A DNA stretch of 64,000 bases from Priestia megaterium (GCA_008180335.1 VTEF01000004.1:62850-126849), one strand, 5' to 3'; counted from the first letter of the stretch, positions 9,510-17,128 are shown. Notes: generated by a model not told the origin, from the letters alone. Numbers and translations are program-made.

Positions 9510-10322
9510 ATGGATGTATCGATATTGCTAGAATATGGGTGGGTTCTGCTCGTTTTAGTTGCATTAGAAGGAATTTTAGCTGCAGATAATGCCCTAGTCA
9601 TGGCCATTATGGTTAAACATTTACCGGATGACCAACGTAAAAAAGCGCTGTTTTATGGATTAGCAGGAGCTTTCATTTTTCGCTTTGGATCCCTATTTGT
9701 TATTTCATTCTTAGTTGACGTGTGGCAAGTACAGGCAATTGGAGCTGTATACTTACTCTTTATTGCCATTAATCATATTATAAAACGCCATGTGAAAAAA
9801 TCTGATCATGAAAAAGTGAAAGAACAAGATAAAAAAGGTGCTGGATTCTGGCCGACAGTATTAAAAGTAGAATTAGCAGATATTGCTTTTGCTGTAGATT
9901 CCATTTTAGCAGCTGTCGCACTAGCGGTAACGTTACCTAGCACAACACTTCCTAAAATTGGTGGATTAGATGGTGGCCAATTCATGGTCATTTTTGCCGG
10001 TGGTTTAATTGGATTAATCATTATGCGTTTTGCTGCTACATGGTTTGTTAAATTGTTAAACGAACGCCCTGGCTTAGAGACTGCTGCATTTTTAATTGTA
10101 GGTTGGGTAGGGGTTAAACTAGCTGTATATACACTAGCTCATCCAGAACTAGCCATTATTGATGAGCACTTCTCTGAATCAAAAGTATGGAAAATTGCAT
10201 TCTGGATTGTATTAGTGGCAATTGCCATTGGCGGCTGGTTCTTTTCAAAAGGAAAAGAACAAACCGAAATTGAAGGATCTGACGATGCCAATGAAGCATT
10301 AAGAAAAGTGGATAGCCATTAA
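9510..10322 (+). CDS. ykoY: TerC-family membrane protein, Mn2+ exporter
   Basis: A 270-residue integral membrane protein of the TerC family. It has the two conserved acidic motifs: LEGILAADNALVMAIM near the N-terminus and ELADIAFAVDSILAAVA in the middle, thought to bind the metal. Family members under the same riboswitch in Bacillus export Mn2+, which helps metallate secreted enzymes. The preceding Mn2+ riboswitch supports that role directly. The start is the ATG at 9510 behind GAGAGGAG. A strong terminator at 10383-10407 follows. The symbol follows the published B. megaterium pha neighbourhood as I recall it; by sequence it could equally be the YceF-type paralogue. Confidence 0.85.
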   Translation: MDVSILLEYGWVLLVLVALEGILAADNALVMAIMVKHLPDDQRKKALFYGLAGAFIFRFGSLFVISFLVDVWQVQAIGAVYLLFIAINHIIKRHVKKSDHEKVKEQDKKGAGFWPTVLKVELADIAFAVDSILAAVALAVTLPSTTLPKIGGLDGGQFMVIFAGGLIGLIIMRFAATWFVKLLNERPGLETAAFLIVGWVGVKLAVYTLAHPELAIIDEHFSESKVWKIAFWIVLVAIAIGGWFFSKGKEQTEIEGSDDANEALRKVDSH

Positions 10323-10382
10323 TTAATAACTACTTTTAATGAGTGCGTCTGAATGAAAAAACTTTAAAAAGGTTCTCACCGT

Positions 10383-10407
10383 AAAAAAGGCACTTAAGTG
10401 CCTTTTT
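10383..10407 (+). terminator. Terminator of ykoY
   Basis: A self-complementary AAAAAGGCACTT/AAGTGCCTTTTT structure ends in T5. Confidence 0.85.
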
Positions 10408-10436
10408 AGCCATGTTATGAAGTTGTAAAAGACGAA

Positions 10437-10637
10437 TTATTTTTGTTGAAATTGCCCATCTAACTGAGATTGAGCTTGTTTAACTAAGCGCTTTGTAATT
10501 TCGCCGCCAACTGAACCGTTGCTACGCGCTACTGTGTCAGATCCTAATGTTACCCCAAATTCTTGTGCAATTTCTAATTTATATTGATCTAAAAATTGTT
10601 CGACACCTGGAACTAATAGTTTGTTTGTTCTAGCCAT
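10437..10637 (-). CDS. sspD: Alpha/beta-type small acid-soluble spore protein
   Basis: A 66-residue DNA-binding spore protein. It has the GPR protease cleavage motif in LEIAQEFGV and the [14 protein letters not shown] segment that define alpha/beta SASPs, which coat and protect DNA in the dormant spore. The frame is open upstream, but the ATG at 10637 ([11 protein letters not shown]) has AAGGAGATAT at proper spacing and matches the family N-terminus. A perfect CATACTA sigma-G -10 element lies upstream. It sits just downstream of phaP, as in the known B. megaterium pha locus. The acidic C-terminal end is short ([11 protein letters not shown]). Confidence 0.93.
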   Translation of the reverse strand: MARTNKLLVPGVEQFLDQYKLEIAQEFGVTLGSDTVARSNGSVGGEITKRLVKQAQSQLDGQFQQK

Positions 10638-10663
10638 GTTACATATCTCCTTGTAAATAAATT

Positions 10664-10692
10664 CAACGAATATTCGTTGTGTTTGTAGTATG
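10664..10692 (-). promoter_or_regulatory. Sigma-G -10 element and palindrome upstream of sspD
   Basis: On the minus strand, CATACTA (10686-10692) matches the sigma-G -10 consensus; the -35 (near 10710) is only partly conserved. Just downstream, at the expected start of transcription, lies a perfect 16-bp palindrome CAACGAATATTCGTTG (10664-10679). Confidence 0.6.
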
Positions 10693-10736
10693 TGCATGGC
10701 TTATTTCTTAATACTGGTAATGCTTTGTAGTCGTAT

Positions 10737-10774
10737 AAAAAATGCCCAGCTTCATAAGAAGTTGGGCATTTTTT
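10737..10774 (-). terminator. Terminator of phaP
   Basis: A stem with outer arms AAAAAATGCCCA and TGGGCATTTTTT, symmetric in its A and T tails, separates phaP from sspD. It could work in both directions but only minus-strand genes flank it. Confidence 0.8.
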
Positions 10775-10776
10775 AT

Positions 10777-11289
10777 TTATTTTACAGCAGTATATTGGTC
10801 AACGGATTGAGCAAACGATTTTTGAAGTGTTTTTACTTGTTCAACGTATGCATCAGATACATGTTGAATTTCTTCACGTGTTTTCTTTTGCTCTTCTAAT
10901 AACTGAGTTACTAATTGATGGTATTGTTCTTGAGTTTGTTTTACCATTGAATAGCTAGCTTTACTTTGATTAATAGAAAGCTCTTGTAATTTATTTAATG
11001 CTTCATTTGCACGGTTTGCCCACTCTTCGTATGAGTCTGCAATCGCATTGCCAGCTGTTTTGCGTAAGTTTTCAATTGTTTTTTGCTGGAGTTCTTCCAA
11101 TTCTAATTTCCAGTGCTTATCAACTTCTTGAAATTGTTCAACTGCTTTTGTTACAAATGTCTGTTGTTGCTCAAGTGCTTTTAAAGTCCATTGTTCAACT
11201 TGTTTGTTTCCTTCTGCAATGTTTTGTAATCCTTTTGTCCATTGATCCCACATTGCATCAATTACTGTCTCATACTTTACTGTTGCCAT
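10777..11289 (-). CDS. phaP: Phasin, PHA granule surface protein
   Basis: A 170-residue, highly helical and glutamine/glutamate-rich protein without membrane segments. It matches PhaP of B. megaterium in length and style (MATVKYETVIDAMWDQWTKG). Phasins coat polyhydroxyalkanoate granules and control their number and size. The ATG at 11289 has GAGGAGGAA upstream; a TTG six bases earlier is ignored. It is transcribed alone from the 190-bp gap after phaQ. A possible PhaQ operator lies in that gap at 11370-11386. Confidence 0.93.
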   Translation of the reverse strand: MATVKYETVIDAMWDQWTKGLQNIAEGNKQVEQWTLKALEQQQTFVTKAVEQFQEVDKHWKLELEELQQKTIENLRKTAGNAIADSYEEWANRANEALNKLQELSINQSKASYSMVKQTQEQYHQLVTQLLEEQKKTREEIQHVSDAYVEQVKTLQKSFAQSVDQYTAVK

Positions 11290-11369
11290 AATCAAATTCC
11301 TCCTCGAATGATTTGGTCTTGCGAACAGATATGGTAATTGACTCGAAACGTTAAAGGTGAAGTTCGTGG

Positions 11370-11386
11370 ATGTGTAACAGTAACAT
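11370..11386 (-). promoter_or_regulatory. Candidate PhaQ operator upstream of phaP
   Basis: The element ATGTGTAACAGTAACAT is an imperfect dyad (ATGT/ACAT ends, 9-nt centre), like PadR-family sites. Its first eight bases ATGTGTAA recur in the same orientation over the phaQ promoter (11940-11947). PhaQ is known to repress phaP and itself; that this is the binding site is inference. Confidence 0.45.
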
Positions 11387-11430
11387 TCCTCTCAGCTCGC
11401 TAAGTAACCTTCTAATTTTTATATGAGGAA

Positions 11431-11450
11431 ACGCAGCCGTCACACTGCGT
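11431..11450 (-). terminator. Weak hairpin after phaQ
   Basis: ACGCAG and CTGCGT arms enclose an 8-nt loop. On the minus strand it is followed only by TTCCTC, so termination may be partial and phaP could receive some phaQ read-through. Confidence 0.35.
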
Positions 11451-11478
11451 GAATCCCTTGATACCTTGAATTGATTTG

Positions 11479-11904
11479 TTATTCCTGTTCGTCTTTTGAT
11501 TTCTTAGAAGATGAACTAAAAGGGAATAGCATGTCAGTATACATGTTGAAAAAAGAATCCAACATATTTTGGTATTGCTCTAATGAAGAAGCCCACATTG
11601 TTAAATATTGTTCACCAGCATCTGTTAATGAATAGATGCGACGAGCAGGGCCTTCTGCTGAAGTATCCCATTGAGATGTAATTAAATTATCTTTTTCCAG
11701 CTGTCTTAATGTACGATAGACATTTCCTTGATCAACAGATGTGAAACCGAAACTCATTAGCTGCTGAATGAGTTTATAGCCATGCAGATTCCAGCCGCGA
11801 AGACTTAAGAGTAAAAAAGGAATCATAAAGTTTTTCGGTGCACCACTGATAGATTTTTCTAAGTTGTTTGAAGTAGAGGCGTTATCTTTTTCACTTGTTC
11901 CCAA
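11479..11904 (-). CDS. phaQ: PadR-family PHB-responsive repressor
   Basis: A PadR-type winged-helix repressor: the segment SLRGWNLHGYKLIQQL to VYRTLRQLEKDNLI is the DNA-binding fold, followed by ARRIYSLTDAGEQYL and a short helical C-terminus. PhaQ represses itself and phaP until PHB appears. The start is uncertain. A GTG at 11913 touches the ribosome binding site AAAGGGGTGA; the TTG at 11904 is better spaced and is used here (141 residues). It is divergent from phaR. Confidence 0.87.
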   Translation of the reverse strand: MGTSEKDNASTSNNLEKSISGAPKNFMIPFLLLSLRGWNLHGYKLIQQLMSFGFTSVDQGNVYRTLRQLEKDNLITSQWDTSAEGPARRIYSLTDAGEQYLTMWASSLEQYQNMLDSFFNMYTDMLFPFSSSSKKSKDEQE

Positions 11905-11941
11905 GGTAATCACCCCTTTGTAAAAAATTTATAATCCATAT

Positions 11942-11974
11942 GTGTAATTTACACCTAGATGAAAAAGATGTCAA
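11942..11974 (-). promoter_or_regulatory. phaQ promoter with overlapping operator-like dyad
   Basis: On the minus strand TTGACA (11969-11974) and TAAATT (11946-11951) have a 17-bp spacer. The -10 lies inside a near-perfect palindrome GTGTAATTTACAC (11942-11954), well placed for autorepression by PhaQ. Confidence 0.6.
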
Positions 11975-12071
11975 CTGTTCCATAAAACCTTTTTGAAGAT
12001 AAGGAAAAGAAAATTTTCAATAGTTCGACAAGATGTGTCAAAACTTCTCAAAAATCATCAAATTTTTAGAA

Positions 12072-12100
12072 TTGTGCATCAGTTGAAACGATTCTATAAT
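12072..12100 (+). promoter_or_regulatory. Probable promoter of phaRBC
   Basis: TTGTGC (12072-12077) and a perfect TATAAT (12095-12100) have a 17-bp spacer. The predicted start leaves a leader of about 190 nt before phaR. Confidence 0.55.
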
Positions 12101-12160
12101 AGTATACGTAAGATAATTTTTTACATCTTTATATTTTGTTGGATGTTTTTTATTAAAAAT

Positions 12161-12194
12161 GTAAATGCATGATTTCAAGAATACATGCATTTAC
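12161..12194 (+). repeat. Perfect 11-bp inverted repeat in the phaR leader
   Basis: GTAAATGCATG (12161-12171) and CATGCATTTAC (12184-12194) enclose a 12-nt loop. There is no T-run after it, so it is not a normal terminator. It may be an operator or an RNA hairpin. Confidence 0.7.
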
Positions 12195-12255
12195 GCAGAG
12201 CTTCCTAATATGCCGCTTGATGACAAAGTGATGTATGTCACCTTAAGTGATCCAT

Positions 12256-12277
12256 ATTAAAAGCCATCACTTTTAAT
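12256..12277 (+). repeat. 8-bp inverted repeat just before the phaR ribosome binding site
   Basis: ATTAAAAG (12256-12263) and CTTTTAAT (12270-12277) enclose CCATCA. It ends a few bases before the GGAAAGGAG site of phaR and could affect mRNA stability or translation. Confidence 0.6.
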
Positions 12278-12298
12278 ACAAGGAAAGGAGATGAGATT

Positions 12299-12862
12299 TT
12301 GGAACAAAAAAAAGTATTAGATCCATTTCAAGCATGGAAAGATGTCTATGACAAAACCGAATCTTACTGGGGAAAAGTTATTGGAGATAATATGAACCGT
12401 GAGGAATTCTCTCAAATCATGGGAAATGTTCTAAACATGAATCTTCAGTATCAGCAAGCAGTTAACGAAGTAACAAATCGTTATTTTCAGCAAGTTAATA
12501 TCCCAACAAAAGAAGATGTGGCAAATGTCGCTTCATTAGTTATTAATGTCGAAGAAAAAGTGGAGGCATTAGAAGACCGCTTTGATGATTTAGAAGACAA
12601 GCAAGAGAACGGAGCGGTTTTAAAACGTGAGGTGACAAAGTTAAAGTCAGATGTAAAATCCTTAGACAAGAAATTAGATCAGGTTCTCTCACTTCTTGAA
12701 AGCCAGCAGGAAACACAAAGCCTTCTCCAAGACATGATTCAGGAGCAAATTCAAGAGCAGAGCGAGCAATTAAAAACACAGATTTTAGAAAAACAGCAAG
12801 AGCTTTTTAGTGAACAAAGCGGAAAAAATGTTCAAAAAAGTGAGCAACCTGCTCAAAAGTAA
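12299..12862 (+). CDS. phaR: PhaR subunit of class IV PHA synthase
   Basis: A 187-residue, soluble, mostly coiled-coil protein (many E/Q/K heptad-like stretches from residue 85 on). It matches PhaR, the required partner of PhaC in Bacillus class IV synthases; the complex polymerises 3-hydroxyacyl-CoA on the granule surface. The start is TTG at 12299 (MEQKKVLDPFQAW) with AAAGGAG eight bases upstream. It opens the phaR-phaB-phaC operon and its leader carries two strong inverted repeats. Confidence 0.93.
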   Translation: MEQKKVLDPFQAWKDVYDKTESYWGKVIGDNMNREEFSQIMGNVLNMNLQYQQAVNEVTNRYFQQVNIPTKEDVANVASLVINVEEKVEALEDRFDDLEDKQENGAVLKREVTKLKSDVKSLDKKLDQVLSLLESQQETQSLLQDMIQEQIQEQSEQLKTQILEKQQELFSEQSGKNVQKSEQPAQK

Positions 12863-12940
12863 GACAAGGGGACAAGTCATACAGCAAACTACTGTTTAAC
12901 GAGTAACGATCATAATTGATAAAGCCAGGGGGAATTTTTC

Positions 12941-13684
12941 ATGACAACATTACAAGGCAAAGTAGCAATCGTAACAGGTGGATCTAAAGGAATCGGAGCA
13001 GCAATTACACGTGAGCTTGCTTCTCAAGAGGTAAGAGTAGCTGTCAACTATAACAGTAGTAAAGAATCGGCAGAGGCAATTGTAAATGAAATTAAAGAAA
13101 ATGGCGGAGAAGCAATTGCGATTCAAGCAGACGTATCATATGTAGATCAAGCAAAACAGTTAGTTGAAGAAACGAAAGAAAAGTTTGGGCAATTAGATAT
13201 TCTTGTTAATAATGCTGGAATTACACGTGACCGTTCATTTAAGAAGCTTGGAGAAGAAGATTGGAAAAAAGTAATCGATGTAAACTTACATAGTGTATAT
13301 AACACAACATCTTCAGCATTAAACTATCTTTTAGAATCTGAAGCTGGCCGTGTGATCAATATTTCTTCAATTATTGGGCAAGCAGGCGGATTTGGTCAGA
13401 CGAACTACTCTGCTGCAAAAGCAGGTATGGTAGGATTTACAAAATCACTAGCCCTTGAATTAGCAAAAACAAACGTAACAGTTAATGCAATTTGCCCTGG
13501 TTTCATTGAAACTGAGATGGTCATGGCAATTCCAGAAGAGGTTCGGGCGAATATCGTAGCAAAAATTCCTAAACGTCGATTTGGTCATGCAGAAGAAATT
13601 GCACGTGGTGTTGTGTATTTAGTAAAAGACGGCGCATACATTACAGGTCAACAATTAAACATTAACGGTGGCTTGTACATGTAA
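12941..13684 (+). CDS. phaB: Acetoacetyl-CoA reductase
   Basis: A 247-residue short-chain dehydrogenase. It has the NADPH-binding TGGSKGIG, NNAGIT, the catalytic Ser in INISSIIG and the YSAAK motif. In this operon it supplies R-3-hydroxybutyryl-CoA for PhaR/PhaC. Sequence alone cannot separate it from FabG-type reductases; the position between phaR and phaC decides. The start is the ATG at 12941 behind AGGGGGAA. Confidence 0.92.
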   Translation: MTTLQGKVAIVTGGSKGIGAAITRELASQEVRVAVNYNSSKESAEAIVNEIKENGGEAIAIQADVSYVDQAKQLVEETKEKFGQLDILVNNAGITRDRSFKKLGEEDWKKVIDVNLHSVYNTTSSALNYLLESEAGRVINISSIIGQAGGFGQTNYSAAKAGMVGFTKSLALELAKTNVTVNAICPGFIETEMVMAIPEEVRANIVAKIPKRRFGHAEEIARGVVYLVKDGAYITGQQLNINGGLYM

Positions 13685-13703
13685 TCAATCAATGATATTA
13701 CAG

Positions 13704-13735
13704 AGCCCTGACTTTTGTCGGGGCTGTGCTTTTTA
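13704..13735 (+). terminator. Hairpin with T-run between phaB and phaC, possible attenuator
   Basis: AGCCC-T-GAC and GTC-G-GGGCT arms enclose TTTT, followed by GTGCTTTTT. It sits between genes of one operon, so partial termination or RNA processing is likely rather than a full stop. Confidence 0.6.
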
Positions 13736-13768
13736 ACTAATTATAGAGTAGAAAGGGTGGATCTATTC

Positions 13769-14857
13769 ATGGCAACGCCATATATTCAAGAGTGGGAAAA
13801 GTTAATTAAATCGATGCCCAATGAATATAAAAGTTCTGCAAGACGTTTCAAACGGGCATTTGAAATTGTCACAACTGAAGCAGAACCAGAAGTCGGGTTA
13901 ACACCGAAGGAAGTTATTTGGAAGAAAAACAAAGCACAATTGTATCGTTATATTCCTACTCAAAAGAAACTTCATAAGACGCCAATCTTACTCGTATACG
14001 CATTAATCAATAAACCTTACATTTTAGATTTAACACCGGGAAATAGCTTAGTGGAGTATTTATTAAATCGCGGTTTTGATGTGTATTTATTAGACTGGGG
14101 TACACCTGGTGTAGAAGATAGCAAAATGATGCTAGATGATTACATTGCAGATTACATTCCAAGAGCGGCTAAAAAAGTTCTCCGTAAATCTGGAGCTCCT
14201 AACCTATCAGTGCTTGGCTATTGCATGGGTGGCACGATAACAGCTGCGTTTGCAGCGTTAAATGAAGAGCTGCCAATTAAAAATTTAATTTTTATGACAA
14301 GTCCATTTGATTTTGCTGATACAGGACTTTACGGCTCATTCCTTGATGATCGCTACTTTAATTTAGATAAAGCAGTCGATACGCTTGGAAATATTCCGCC
14401 AGAAATGATTGACTTCGGCAATAAGATGTTAAAGCCGATTACCAATTTTTATGGCCCGTATGTTACATTAGTCGATCGTTCAGAAAATCAGCGCTTTGTT
14501 GAGAGCTGGAAGCTTATGCAGAAATGGGTAGCCGATGGAATTCCGTTCCCTGGTGAAGCATATCGCCAATGGATTCGTGATTTTTATCAGCAAAACAAGC
14601 TGATTAACGGTGAACTAGAGATCCGTGGCCGCAAAGTTGATTTGAAAAAAATCAAAGCAAATATTTTAAACATTGCTGCAAGCCGTGATCATATTGCGAT
14701 GCCTCACCAAGTTGCGGCATTAATGGATGCTGTATCGAGTAAAGATAAAGAGTACAAATTATTACAGACAGGCCATGTGTCTGTTGTATTTGGGCCAAAA
14801 GCTGTGAAAGAAACGTATCCAGCTATTGGTGATTGGCTAGAGAAACGTTCAAAATAA
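13769..14857 (+). CDS. phaC: PHA synthase class IV catalytic subunit
   Basis: A 362-residue alpha/beta-hydrolase-fold polymerase. The lipase-like box GYCMGG carries the catalytic Cys (about residue 152). The Asp in ASRDHIAMP (about 306) and the His in GHVSVVFG (about 335) complete the triad. It polymerises R-3-hydroxyacyl-CoA together with PhaR. The frame is open to 13715, but the ATG at 13769 (MATPYIQEWEK) has GAAAGGGTGG eight bases upstream and gives the known class IV length. It closes the phaRBC operon and is followed by a strong terminator. Confidence 0.95.
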   Translation: MATPYIQEWEKLIKSMPNEYKSSARRFKRAFEIVTTEAEPEVGLTPKEVIWKKNKAQLYRYIPTQKKLHKTPILLVYALINKPYILDLTPGNSLVEYLLNRGFDVYLLDWGTPGVEDSKMMLDDYIADYIPRAAKKVLRKSGAPNLSVLGYCMGGTITAAFAALNEELPIKNLIFMTSPFDFADTGLYGSFLDDRYFNLDKAVDTLGNIPPEMIDFGNKMLKPITNFYGPYVTLVDRSENQRFVESWKLMQKWVADGIPFPGEAYRQWIRDFYQQNKLINGELEIRGRKVDLKKIKANILNIAASRDHIAMPHQVAALMDAVSSKDKEYKLLQTGHVSVVFGPKAVKETYPAIGDWLEKRSK

Positions 14858-14861
14858 TGAC

Positions 14862-14900
14862 AAAAACAACTTCTTTTCATTTGAAAAGAAGTTGTTTTTT
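14862..14900 (+). terminator. Terminator of phaRBC
   Basis: A long perfect stem (AAAAACAACTTCTTTTC and its complement) ends in T6. Confidence 0.9.
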
Positions 14901-15283
14901 ATCTGCTATCTAAAATACATGAACAATTCTTCACCAAATGGTTACGCAGTACGGATTGTTAGTTGAGGTGCACTGCATGTGCCGAGCACAGAGCTGCTGA
15001 GTTTTTCATCTGTGTTCTAATACTGAAACTCTAATCAGTGATCTTGATGTGAAGATCTTTCTATCTGCTAGAGCGTGATAAATTAACGGCGATTTAGTGA
15101 GTAAATGGAGAAATTTAGCTTTTCGTGATGACAAGTTTGCTTTGTTCTTTTATACTAATAAGGTCATCTTTTCAACGAAATTTTGATCTACTTGTGTAAA
15201 AGTGAAAAAAGTTTACATAAATGAAAGTAGGTTTTGAAAAGAAGGGGAAATTACTAGTATCATGATAAAAAGGAATGTCAAAT
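14901..15283 (+). promoter_or_regulatory. Intergenic region with ktrD promoter
   Basis: No gene is seen. ATGACA (15128-15133) and TATACT (15151-15156) with a 17-bp spacer form a plausible SigA promoter. TGTAAA and TTTACA arms flank an 11-nt spacer just after 15190. I see no ydaO-type (c-di-AMP) riboswitch, although K+ genes often have one. Confidence 0.45.
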
Positions 15284-16639
15284 ATGCCTCTAACATGGAA
15301 ACAACGATTTAGGCACATGTCTTCAGCCCAAATTATCGTTACATTTTACCTTACTGCTGTAACGGTTGGTTTTTTGTTGCTTAGTATCCCAGCAGCACTA
15401 AAGCCAGGTGTGGAATTAGCGCTTATTGACCGCTTATTTATCGCGGTAAGTGCCGTTAGCGTTACAGGATTAACACCTGTTTCTACATTAGATACGTTCA
15501 GTACAATAGGTTATGTTATTTTAGCCTTTATTTTTCAAATTGGCGGAATAGGTGTCATGGCACTAAGCACCTTTATTTGGCTGTTGATCGGTAAAAAAAT
15601 CGGCTTGAAAGAACGCCAATTAATTATGATGGATCATAATCAATCCCGTTTATCCGGATTAGTGGATTTAATGAGAAATGTATTATTGATTATTTTTGCA
15701 ATTGAGCTAATTGGTGCACTTGTACTTACTATTCATTTTTCTCAATACTATCCAACCTGGAAAGAAGCCCTTTTGCATGGATTTTTCGCTTCGATTAGTG
15801 CGACTACAAATGCAGGGTTTGATATTACCGGCTCATCATTCATCCCGTATGCTAATGACTATTTTGTGCAAATTGTAACTGTTTTGCTCATTACACTGGG
15901 GGCGATCGGGTTTCCGGTGCTAATTGAAATCAAGCATTTTTTCTTAAAGCGTAAAGAAAAACGGAAGTTTCAGTTTTCTTTATTTGCTAAACTAACGTCT
16001 ATTATGTTTTTTGCTTTATTAATTATTGGTACAGTCATGATTTTAGTTTTAGAGCACAATGCTTTTTTACAAGATAAATCTTGGCACGAAGCGTTTTTCT
16101 ATGCGTTTTTTCAATCAGCAGCTACAAGAAGCGGCGGAGTTGCAACTATGGATGTAAGTGAATTCACATTACCTACACTGCTCTTCATGAGTGCGATGAT
16201 GTTTATCGGAGCGTCTCCAAGTTCAGTCGGCGGCGGAATTCGCACAACGACGTTTGCGCTTAACATTCTGTTTCTTTTTTATTACGCACGGGGAAGTAAA
16301 GCGATTAAGATTTTTAGACGTGAGATTCATGAAGACGATATAACCAAATCAGTGGCAGTTTCGATGCTAGCTATTATTATTTGTTCGAGTTCCGTTATCA
16401 TTTTAACGGTGACAGAACCGTTCACATTAACTGAAATTATTTTTGAAGTATGCTCAGCATTTGGTACAACAGGGCTATCAATGGGGATTACGGACGGCTT
16501 ATCGGTAACAGGGAAAATTCTCATTATTATTTTAATGTTTATCGGTCGAATTGGCATGCTTGTATTTATTTTGATTCTCCGCCGTCCAACAACAGGGCCG
16601 GATTATCATTATCCAAAAGAACGCATTATTATCGGGTAA
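15284..16639 (+). CDS. ktrD: Ktr/Trk-family K+ uptake channel subunit
   Basis: About 451 residues and a membrane protein of the TrkH/KtrB superfamily. The four filter-loop repeats are visible: SVTGLTPVST, SATTNAGFD, SGGVATM and FGTTGLSMG. It forms the K+-translocating dimer in the cell membrane and normally works with a cytosolic KtrA/KtrC gating ring. No such gene is adjacent, as for B. subtilis ktrD, whose gene neighbours kinE and ogt also lie in this window. The ATG at 15284 (MPLTWKQRF) has the AAAAAGG site ten bases upstream; the ATG at 15275 is too close to it. Confidence 0.88.
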   Translation: MPLTWKQRFRHMSSAQIIVTFYLTAVTVGFLLLSIPAALKPGVELALIDRLFIAVSAVSVTGLTPVSTLDTFSTIGYVILAFIFQIGGIGVMALSTFIWLLIGKKIGLKERQLIMMDHNQSRLSGLVDLMRNVLLIIFAIELIGALVLTIHFSQYYPTWKEALLHGFFASISATTNAGFDITGSSFIPYANDYFVQIVTVLLITLGAIGFPVLIEIKHFFLKRKEKRKFQFSLFAKLTSIMFFALLIIGTVMILVLEHNAFLQDKSWHEAFFYAFFQSAATRSGGVATMDVSEFTLPTLLFMSAMMFIGASPSSVGGGIRTTTFALNILFLFYYARGSKAIKIFRREIHEDDITKSVAVSMLAIIICSSSVIILTVTEPFTLTEIIFEVCSAFGTTGLSMGITDGLSVTGKILIIILMFIGRIGMLVFILILRRPTTGPDYHYPKERIIIG

Positions 16640-16668
16640 AAGACTTCATTTAAATGAAGTCTTTTTTT
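16638..16668 (+). terminator. Terminator of ktrD
   Basis: AAAAGACTTCATTT/AAATGAAGTCTTTTTTT is a perfect stem with a T7 tail. Confidence 0.9.
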
Positions 16669-16767
16669 ACATGTTTTTCTGCTTATACAACAGCTGAATT
16701 TGCACAGGATAATAAGAGAGCAACTGAGTGAGTTGTTCAAACATGACTTGACGTGGAGGTTATCATA

Positions 16768-16923
16768 ATGGCAAAGCGAAAAGTAGCACATGATGCAGCA
16801 AAAACAAATAATAATACCCCAACTGAAAGCTTACCTGATACTGAATTCTCAGTAGAATATAGCGGCGAAAATGCAATTAAAGGAGCCAACCGAAATTCCA
16901 AAAAAGGAAAGCAAGGTAAATAA
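16768..16923 (+). CDS. Small basic protein of unknown function (51 residues)
   Basis: ATG at 16768 follows TGGAGG at good spacing and codes for MAKRKVAHDAAKTNNNTPTE and onwards, ending in a lysine-rich tail (NRNSKKGKQGK). It is hydrophilic, without signal peptide or membrane segment. The style resembles minor acid-soluble spore proteins of bacilli, but I do not recognise the family. It ends two bases before the next small ORF, so the two form an operon. Confidence 0.7.
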   Translation: MAKRKVAHDAAKTNNNTPTESLPDTEFSVEYSGENAIKGANRNSKKGKQGK

Positions 16924-16925
16924 AA

Positions 16926-17096
16926 ATGACCAAAAAGAAGCATCGACATCTTGCACATAGTGAAGCAAAACAAAAGCAATTGTTAAAAGAAGAATTTGGG
17001 CCGGAAATGGGCGATCCAAATGCTGCTAAATTACTAGAAGCAAGAGAGGAAGCCAAAGCGGATAAAAGGCGTAAAAATAAAGATAAAAAAAAGTGA
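16926..17096 (+). CDS. Small charged protein of unknown function (56 residues)
   Basis: ATG at 16926, an AAGG site shortly upstream, and a run of Lys, Arg and Glu: MTKKKHRHLAHSEAKQKQLL, then EEFGPEMGDPNAAKLLEARE and a K/R-rich end. It is predicted to be helical and soluble. I do not recognise it. It shares a transcript with the 51-residue ORF and is followed by a terminator. Confidence 0.7.
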   Translation: MTKKKHRHLAHSEAKQKQLLKEEFGPEMGDPNAAKLLEAREEAKADKRRKNKDKKK

Positions 17097-17097
17097 A

Positions 17098-17128
17098 GAA
17101 AAAACCTCGGTAGCTCCGAGGTTTTTAG
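17098..17128. terminator. Bidirectional terminator between small ORFs and radical SAM gene
   Basis: AAAACCTCGG and CCGAGGTTTT arms enclose TAGCT, with A and T tails on the two sides. It overlaps the last codons of the minus-strand gene. Confidence 0.85.

Noticed and set aside
14901-15283. Possible c-di-AMP (ydaO) riboswitch before ktrD
   Set aside because: I looked for the conserved ydaO blocks because K+ transporter genes often carry them. None were found, only a plain promoter and an AT-rich leader.
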